DNA of 64,000 nt. Source: Pholiota molesta (lineage: Eukaryota; Basidiomycota; Agaricomycetes; Agaricales; Strophariaceae). Positions 57,011-64,000 of the stretch are shown one piece after another; position 1 is the first letter of the stretch; every line of letters starts with the position of its first letter. The notes beneath the pieces are model-generated. The model ran no database searches, was not told the origin of the DNA, and worked only from the letters and a program-made list of their open reading frames with translations. The translations under genes were made by a program, and so were the position numbers. The stretch lies in contig JACGCK010000015.1 in NCBI GenBank assembly GCA_014925825.1, positions 62,001 to 126,000 of the forward strand, read 5' to 3'.

Positions 57011-57329
57011 GTACAAACTTGAAGGGAGGGGAAAACTTTTATAGGGTCGGCAAGCTCGGCGACGGGGGGACTTGAAACTTCGTGAAGTGGTCGTCGATAC
57101 GGGCCGCGATCCATCAGATTATTCCACGGTATACTCTGGCGGAAGCTCTAGTATATTTGCAGAATTCCGTGCCCGTGATAATCGTATCCCACTATCCGCA
57201 TGCCTCACAATTCTCGAGATACGGCGATCGTTAGCACTAGGAGTAGATCGAGAAATGGACATCGGCGGAGACGGTCGTGGAATATTGAGAACTTCAGTTT
57301 GCCCTTCCGGATTCTGGGACACAGTAGTT

Positions 57330-59060
57330 TCAATGGCTGGAGGGTTTACATGAGTATGACGGGGTTTTGAACCATCGGTAAGTGGCGATGAACTGTTTGG
57401 CGGGAGTGAATTGGCTCCGCTCACTTCTCCGGCGGGGGAGTTGTGAATGGGAGTGAAGGGATGACGTCGAAGCTTGTGCATCGGATACGCAAAGAGAAAG
57501 GGCTGACTGGGTGGCGCTAGATGGCTTGAAGAAACCGGAATCGATGAACGGATCAATGATATTTTCTATTAGGGGTGGTGTAGGTGAAATTAAAGCGAGG
57601 GGTGAGTTCGACGAAGATGTGACGGAAATTGCTGTAGAACTTTGAAGACGAGGAGGGGCTCGAATTTTGGGTTGCAAAGAAGGTGCGGTGTTTGCGACTA
57701 AGGTCGAGCTTTCCGAACCACCAGGAAGCGCTGTCGCTGTTGTTTTCTCAACGCTATCCCTAAACGGCTCCAGCTTGATGGTCCCCGGTAAAGGATCAGT
57801 CTCGAGAACGCTATCACCATCGGTAGTGCAAGATTTTCGACGTTTCTTGACCATAACGAGGGAAATGATCAACGCAATCATGAGCAGGGTTCCGCCGATG
57901 GCTCCTCCTGCAACAGCTCCGACGTTCATATGGTGGCTATGTGTCGATATATCGACTTGAGTTGTAAGCGGTGATGTCAGAGGGGAGGTACTAGTAGGTG
58001 CCGCTGTATCAGCTATCGGAGCTTGTTGCACTATCAGATAGTCAAGAGTGATCGGATATCCGCCAAGGCCGTTGAAGTTGGTGGCTGAAACTGAAAGATT
58101 GTGCTTTCCAGCGGAAAGTGTCGGGGTTTGGAGTATGACGTTGTTGTAAGTCTTTGGATTTACAGCGTCGGAGCCTTCAATGGAAATCGTGAAACTGATC
58201 GGATTTCCTCCGTCGATCTTGTAATTGCACGGTACACCTTCGCTTGTGGAATTCCATATCTTCAGAAGTGGTGGGTCAAGAATGGAGATGGCGTATGGTG
58301 ACAGACTGTACCAGGCTAGCCAAATGCCTTGTAGTTGTAGGATTAGATGAATATGAAGAAGAAAGGCGATAAAAATAATCACCAGTGAATTCAACAAAGA
58401 AAACATACTCATCCTGCGTCATTTTTGCTGAACCCAGTGTTTGCCAATCGTTTGCAAACGAAAGTTGTGGGTCCGTAGAATCGATCGTAAGGTATCCGTG
58501 ATCGAGGTCGGTGGAAAGGGAGGAGGGACTTGAGATGTACTGAATGAAGTCCAGATAGAATCCCGAAGCTACAGAAACGGAAACATTCCTATGAAAAATC
58601 TGCGCACTGATGACGTGTGGTCCATCTGATAGGTCGTCTTTTTCACAATAACTCTGCCACGGGAAGTGTCCGAAAGGTTGGTTTGAGGGGATGCTCACTC
58701 CGTCAACGAAGCAGGCCCAAGATAGAGGAATTATATCTGCATCAGTGCAATTCTGTAGACAGACGGAGGAAAGTGCGTAAAACATTCCATAGACAGCCAC
58801 GCCAGTGCCTAGTAGATCATCAGAGCACCGTATCGGGCATGAGCAGGGAGAGTGGACAAACCATTGAACGCAAATGAGAAGTCGGATTGTGTACTCGAAT
58901 CCGTCCCTATCACGACATGCGCCGTCCCCAAGAATGCATCTTGTAGGTTGAAGAAATCGTAATCCGTAGTCGCCATTCCAGAGAGTTGGAGAGCCAACCA
59001 TCCAGTGCTGCTATACGCAATTCTGCTGTCGAAGTCATCCGCTCGTATCCATTGGGACAT
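57330..59060 (-). CDS. membrane protein copy C, frameshifted tail
   Basis: Three exons (59060-58862, 58808-58383, 58327-57330) give 540 residues. The extracellular modules and membrane span match A and B but are more diverged (for example DYKIDGG-type changes around CNYKIDGGNPISFTISIEGS). Near 57440, GGCGGGGGAGTTG replaces GGCGGGGAGAAGTTG, a net loss of two bases. After SSLHSHSQL the frame leaves the family sequence and stops at 57330. The normal tail end (PRPSPPMSISR, DSGIRLS, LPPEYTVE) is still visible in another frame at 57119-57440, so the lesion is recent. Whether the shortened protein is made is unknown. Confidence 0.75.
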
Positions 59061-59583
59061 TCCTGCGTGCGCCTATATGTTGAGCTTGGTCTTCAAAATC
59101 GAGGTCGTGGTGGGAGTTGCAAACATTTTGAGGAACTGCCCCGATATTAACGCGAGAAGGACGTCCGCAGGCAAGAGGCATGCATTTTGACTTTGGGAGC
59201 GTGGGGGAATACGAACAGAACGAAACAGACAAGTGAACAGAAAGCATCAGATGCATCATATACGCTGATGAGCGCTGATGTTGCCAACGAACTAATAAGT
59301 AAGTGGCTGTGTGAATGTATGGCATTCAGACATTGACAACTTGAACTCCTGGCAACCTCTTTGAAAATCAGGCTGAAATCAGGCGCGATGGGATTCCGAT
59401 TCTGAAGGAAACTACACTGACCATGGGGCTTGCGTAGATTAATCTAATAAATCTAATGATAAATAATAAGTGCTACGTTTTTGTATCCCACAGCAAATGA
59501 TGACTGACGAAGCCAGTTCTCCGATCAGGACGGAAAACGAAATCTGGATGATATAGACACTCATCCATCATAGGTATATCGAT

Positions 59584-61310
59584 TCATTGGTTTGGATCCC
59601 ATTCCGCTGCCACCTTCCTACCAGCTTCGACACAATCACCCACGCTCACACCCCCAACGCCCGCGCCAATAACTGCAAGGCGCCCTCCCCAGCCACCCTT
59701 TTCGTCCTTCAACATCGACTGCATTTCCGCAATCCTCTCGCGATGGCCTGGAAGCAGCGTTGGGATACAGTTCTTGTTTTCCCAAATACGCCAATAAATA
59801 GGATCCGGGATATTTCCTTTCAGGGAAGAACGAAGCTGGACCTGTAGTTCGTCAAGAAGCGCACGAATGAACGGAGGGATATCGGTGCTCGATGTCGAGG
59901 ATGTGTGAGGGGGTAGAGGAAGGCTTGTGTAGGGACCGCCGGTCATTATGGTAAGCTTGGTGAAGGGGGACTGCGTGAAGTAGTCGTCGGTACGAGGCGT
60001 ATCCTGCTCATGTAGTGAACAAGAGTCGAAGACTACACCGAGGACGCCTGCAGAAGGTGTGGTGCTGTATCCCTCTGGCGGGCGAGGGATGAGGTAGCCG
60101 AATCCTTCCGGATGAATATGCGAGGGAGGACATGGGAAGACGAGATTTACAACGTTTACGCTTGTGCTTGGATTGGCGGTAAGGTTTGGGATTTTTGGAT
60201 AAGGCCTAGAGTCCAGGATGCGTTCTAAGGCTGGAAGAGGAAGAGCAGAAGCCACATGCGTGACTTGCAAAGGTTCTCCCCCTGAATGGACGACCTGAAA
60301 GTACGTCAGAGAATAAAGGATGAAAATAAGATATTATTAACCTCGAACGAACGTTCTTCCACCGATTTGAGACTCAGGATTTCCACGTTTTTCAAGACGC
60401 TGACGTTAGGTCTCGTTTGCAGGTGAGCTTCCAGCGCATTGGTTAAAGTCTGCATCCCATCTCGAAATGAATAAACTGAAGCGTCGCGCATCATCTCGGA
60501 AGTCTTTCCCAATTCGTGTGAACCATCCGGTGGGTTATTGCCCTGCGATGCGAAGGGCCATATGTTCTTGCGAAGAATACCTATCACCAAGCTTCCTCTT
60601 CCTCCGTTCTCAATATCCCAGAGAGTAGGGAAAGCAGTGCGGACGCTAATCTTTCGCGCATCAGACGCATATATCCCATGTAACAAGGCGCTGCCAAATA
60701 TCCGCGCAAAGGTGGGGCCGAAACGTCGCGTGAGGAATGCTTCCAGACTTTCGTCTTGCAAATCTGCTCCCCGATTCCTTCGCTTGAAAGGTTCAACGAG
60801 TAGGTTGCCTGCTAGGTAAAGGAGCAGTGGAGAAGCTGAAAGGGATAGACGGCTGAGCCCTCTGAATTGGAAGGTATCTGATTTGGGTATGTAAAGAAAG
60901 CGGTTTTTGGCTGGAGCAGCTGTCTTTGGTACTGTAATAACCTTGTCTTCGAGGTTCAAAAGGTTTATCTTAACAAGATGCTTAGCGGATAACTTAAAAC
61001 AGGTCTATATCCAGCTCACCAGTTCGAGTACAGCTTTACTATTAGGTCGCAGCGTCCGTGGCCCTCCTTCCAGCAGTACAGAGCCCCCGAATTCCGGTAA
61101 TGCCACCCGTTCCGACCTCACCCAGCCTCCCAGTTGAGTTTGATTATCCAACAGAAAGACTTTGGATTTCGGGAACCTTCGTGAGAGATGGAATGCTGAA
61201 GACAGTCCCGTCAGTCCACCGCCCAACACTGCGATCTTTGCCGGGGCATTTTTTGTTGCCATAGATTGGAAGGCCCCGAGAAGGCCAAGCGCTATGGTTT
61301 CAGTGACCAT
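59584..61310 (-). CDS. HEM14: protoporphyrinogen oxidase (heme biosynthesis), the intact copy
   Basis: Three exons (61310-61020, 60968-60342, 60294-59584) give 542 residues, normal for the family. The mitochondrial flavoenzyme converts protoporphyrinogen IX to protoporphyrin IX. The FAD-binding start is KIAVLGGGLTGLSSAFHLSR, followed by LDNQTQLGGWVRSE and LEGGPRTLRP. The middle contains SLSASPLLLYLAGNLLVEPF, FGPTFARIFGSALLHGIYAS and FRDGMQTLTNALEAHL. The C-terminus LAVIGAGVGGVSVGDCVEAG is the conserved FAD-closing segment. All introns are 47-51 nt. It is the only copy in the window with exon 1, all frames open and no internal stop. Confidence 0.95.
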
Positions 61311-62056
61311 GCTTGTGGACGTCGTCAGGAAGATGCATCGACGCCGACGACGTTGGAGGTGTAAAGTTGGTGGTAGATATGAACAGGGTTGGGAACGTTG
61401 TGGTCCGTGCGAATCCGGTTCAGGTTTGGGTGATGGGAGGACATGACAACTTCACCCCGACCTCCATGTCACTCTCAGTCCGTGGCTGTACTTAACAATT
61501 CAGTATTTTCTGGTTCTGTACATTCGGATGCCTCTCTTTCCGTTTGAAACCTGGAATGCGTACTAGTCAGTGATGTCCTGCTGTCGGGCAGGTTTGGCTC
61601 TTCTGAGTTCGGCGGTAGGGAGAACTCTCACTTCGCTCTCACCCGTTCATGCAGCACATCATTATAAACATCTCTATCTTGGCCATGGCAATCGCAGTGA
61701 CATAGATTCTGGGAAGTAGACGTTATTTCGCTCTTTGCTTTAGAAACTTACATATTTTTTTCGGCTATCGGGGGTTTGGGGCGTTTAGGGCGTGGACTTG
61801 GCGTGGACTAGCCGCTAAATCCACATGTACTTATGAACACATGTGTGTCCGTTCGCTGTGTGGAAAATTCCGAGAACAACTTTGGGATATAGCATAGTTC
61901 ATGGCCAGGGACGATGTTATATTCCCGCGCCATTGAATTGTATCCTCGTGTTTGATCAGCCTTGGAGAGTTTACTCGTAGCAGAAATGCGGGACATCTTC
62001 CTTTCCCCTACATATCCTCCTCTCCTTCGACCTCATCCCGATCACGTTAGAGCGAG
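61311..62056. other. divergent intergenic region between HEM14 and membrane protein D
   Basis: About 750 bp upstream of both genes. CT-rich stretches lie before each start (CTTTCCCCTACATATCCTCC near 62000). No gene is seen. Confidence 0.5.
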
Positions 62057-63658
62057 ATGACGGCGGATACCTTGATAATGATCGACGACACCGACTCTGG
62101 TATCAACTATTCTGCAGGTTGGATCACCGACAAAGGTAGCCATGATAGCATGGGGAATTCCGGAGCTCCCTACGAAAGTACCAGCCATTATACTAAAGGA
62201 ACCGGGAGTTTCTCCTACACCTTCTCTGGTACGTTGATATTGTTATGCGTTTTTCTTCATCGCTGAAGCTATTGTGTTTAGGGACTTATGTGGGCATTGT
62301 CGGGTCGGATTTGAGTCGAGATGATCCATCTCGGACGTGTACTGTCGACGGCCAAACGATCCCCAACTACAACCTCACTTTCGGGCTCAATTTCGTTACG
62401 CACTGCGAGATCAATGGACTCACGGACGGGAAACACACCATTGAGGTGACGGTAACGACTACAAACCCGGATGGCTACTGGTTCGATTTTCTGATGTATA
62501 TTCCATCTGCGAGTGTGTCCCGCACCAATGCAACGTTGATGATTGACTCGGACGACTCGTCGATGACATATGGATCAGGATGGACTCCGAACGCACCAGG
62601 ATATATTGCGACGCAAAGTGGCGCCACGATGAGCATTCAATTTACAGGTACGCACATTCATTCGCAAATGTACATATCTCTACCTCAGACCCCTCATCGA
62701 CTCCTGTCTAGGCCGAACTTTGACGTGGCTGGGCTTTTATTTATCGCAATTACCAGCCGCACCCACGACAGGGACTTATTCTGTCGATGGCGGCAGCTCT
62801 TTCACGTTCGACTTGGATGGGAGCGCGGCGCAAACCACAGGCGCACTATTTAATCAACGATTCTTTACCACAGGTCTGCTTCCTGCAGGCCAGCACACCA
62901 TCAAGGTCACATACAATGGTAACAGCAGTACCGTGCCTTTATCGCTCTACAATGTCATCGTGCAGAACGGAGATTCGGCTGGCATCTCTGTAGGCGGTTC
63001 GATTGGAGCATCGATTCCCGCAACGGCCACCGTAAACAGTGGTGGAGGATCCGGCACTACAACCACACAGTCTGGATCTAGTGGAGTCTCTTCGGGCGAG
63101 CCCTCTACTTTAAAAGCGGCCAGCAAAAGTCATAGCCATGTCGGAGCCATTGTAGGCGTCGTTATAGGCTTCGTAGTTCTCCTCCTCGTTTTCCTTCTGT
63201 CCTTCCTACGACGGCGCAACCACAAACGACATGGAAGGGTTGACACCTCGAACGCCAATAATGTACAGCCCTTCACCTCCCCTCCAACCGAGCAAGCAAA
63301 TATGCCACAACCTCCTCATACCCCCAATACCTCGCTCTTATCAAGAGACAACAATGCTTCCCCGCAATTATCCTCAGATAACAAGCGACCAGTGCCAGTG
63401 GGTATCGGCGGGGCCGGGCCTGTGTTTTCGGAGGCAAGGAATGCGCAACACTTGGCTCCGAATAAGCCGTGGAGGGCTTCTCAACCCACGCATCAACCCT
63501 CGGTTTCGACATGTTCCTCTCCGGCAACTGATAGTAGTGGCCCTACCGAGTCGGAAGTTGTCGTGCTGCATGAGGATAGTGGGGTACGCCTCCCGGATGG
63601 TACGGTTCGACCAGGCGTTACAGTGGTAGAAATGCCTCCGACATATTCCGCTACTTGA
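62057..63658 (+). CDS. single-pass membrane protein, diverged paralog D
   Basis: Three exons (62057-62228, 62282-62647, 62712-63658) give 494 residues. Intron positions and phases equal those of copies A-C. The start TLIMIDDTDSGINYSAGW, the Cys pair (RTCTVDG, THCEINGL), WFDFLMYIP and YSVDGGSSFTFDLDGS with LPAGQHTIKVTYNG match the two extracellular modules. A Gly/Ser/Thr stalk leads to HVGAIVGVVIGFVVLLLVFL and a basic RRRNHKRH stop-transfer. The tail ends EDSGVRLPDG...EMPPTYSAT, so the DSG and PPxY motifs are conserved despite low identity elsewhere. It lies on the opposite strand, outside the array, and is probably an older member of the family. Confidence 0.85.
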
Positions 63659-64000
63659 ACGAAAAACTAATTTCGATCGACTCTTTCATTTGCATCGATT
63701 TTTTTTCCATCAAACATGGGTTCGTGGTTTAGACTGGATCATCGTGTTTATGGCAACTGCGAATCGGACGGATTTTGGGCGAGTCCGTACATCAAATGCA
63801 TGGATGCATGTAAATGAGGCAGTACTCGGTCGATATCAACCACCCACTTGGTCCACTGAGCCCTCCCGCCTATTCTGTGGATCTCTTTTGAAATTTGAAC
63901 AAATACAAATCTTCTGTAATTGTTGGCTCGATGCCCGCCAGACGATATTCGAGAACTGAAAAGTCCTGAATCTATTTGAGACCTCTCCATGTCAATGACA
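63659..64000. other. 3' flank, no gene seen
   Basis: Only short open frames follow the stop codon of paralog D to the window end. Confidence 0.5.

Noticed and set aside
53710..59060. CRISPR-like or satellite array from the repeated sequence
   Set aside because: The repeats are kilobase-scale gene copies with introns and reading frames, not short spaced repeats.

Overview
This is nuclear DNA of a filamentous basidiomycete, most likely a mushroom-forming agaricomycete. The genes are dense and carry many short GT-AG introns, mostly 45-80 nt. The window holds an agaricomycete-type F-box protein, a kinase-like gene, a Clp1-like gene and a family of single-pass membrane proteins of a kind I associate with mushroom fungi. 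Exon models were read by hand; each listed model keeps one open frame through all its splice junctions.

Layout: 1-6.6 kb is GC-rich and gene-poor. It ends in a divergent pair: a truncated short-chain dehydrogenase (minus) and a zinc polyol dehydrogenase (plus). From 6.6 to 16.6 kb the DNA turns AT-rich with no gene I can name; only repeat motifs and exon-like pieces are visible. From 16.6 to 44.4 kb lies a run of mostly housekeeping genes: DUS1 tRNA-dihydrouridine synthase, an F-box protein, a RUD3-like golgin, a 37-exon ABCC transporter, an RRM protein like the N-terminus of cyclophilin PPIE, TAF13, the RIM2 mitochondrial pyrimidine nucleotide carrier, an unknown protein, a GFA-fold enzyme, a Clp1-like protein, RNA polymerase III subunit RPC31, and the mRNA export factor YRA1/ALY, which has an unusually long intron.

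From 44.9 to 61.3 kb a two-gene unit (HEM14 protoporphyrinogen oxidase plus a membrane protein) has been repeatedly duplicated. One HEM14 at 59.6-61.3 kb is intact and at least four other HEM14 pieces are decayed. Three membrane-protein copies keep long reading frames, and one of them has lost its C-terminal tail by a frameshift. A 295-bp terminal-inverted-repeat element sits beside the middle copy, and the other two copies preserve the empty site. A kinase-like gene and an unknown gene lie inside the array. A fourth, divergent membrane-protein paralog follows on the plus strand at 62-63.7 kb.

The genes do not form one pathway. Groupings worth noting are the divergent dehydrogenase pair, the divergent RPC31/YRA1 pair with a 209-bp shared promoter, and the HEM14/membrane-protein array. 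I see no CRISPR, prokaryotic operon, rRNA or tRNA gene. The most unusual part is the duplication array with its datable transposon insertion.
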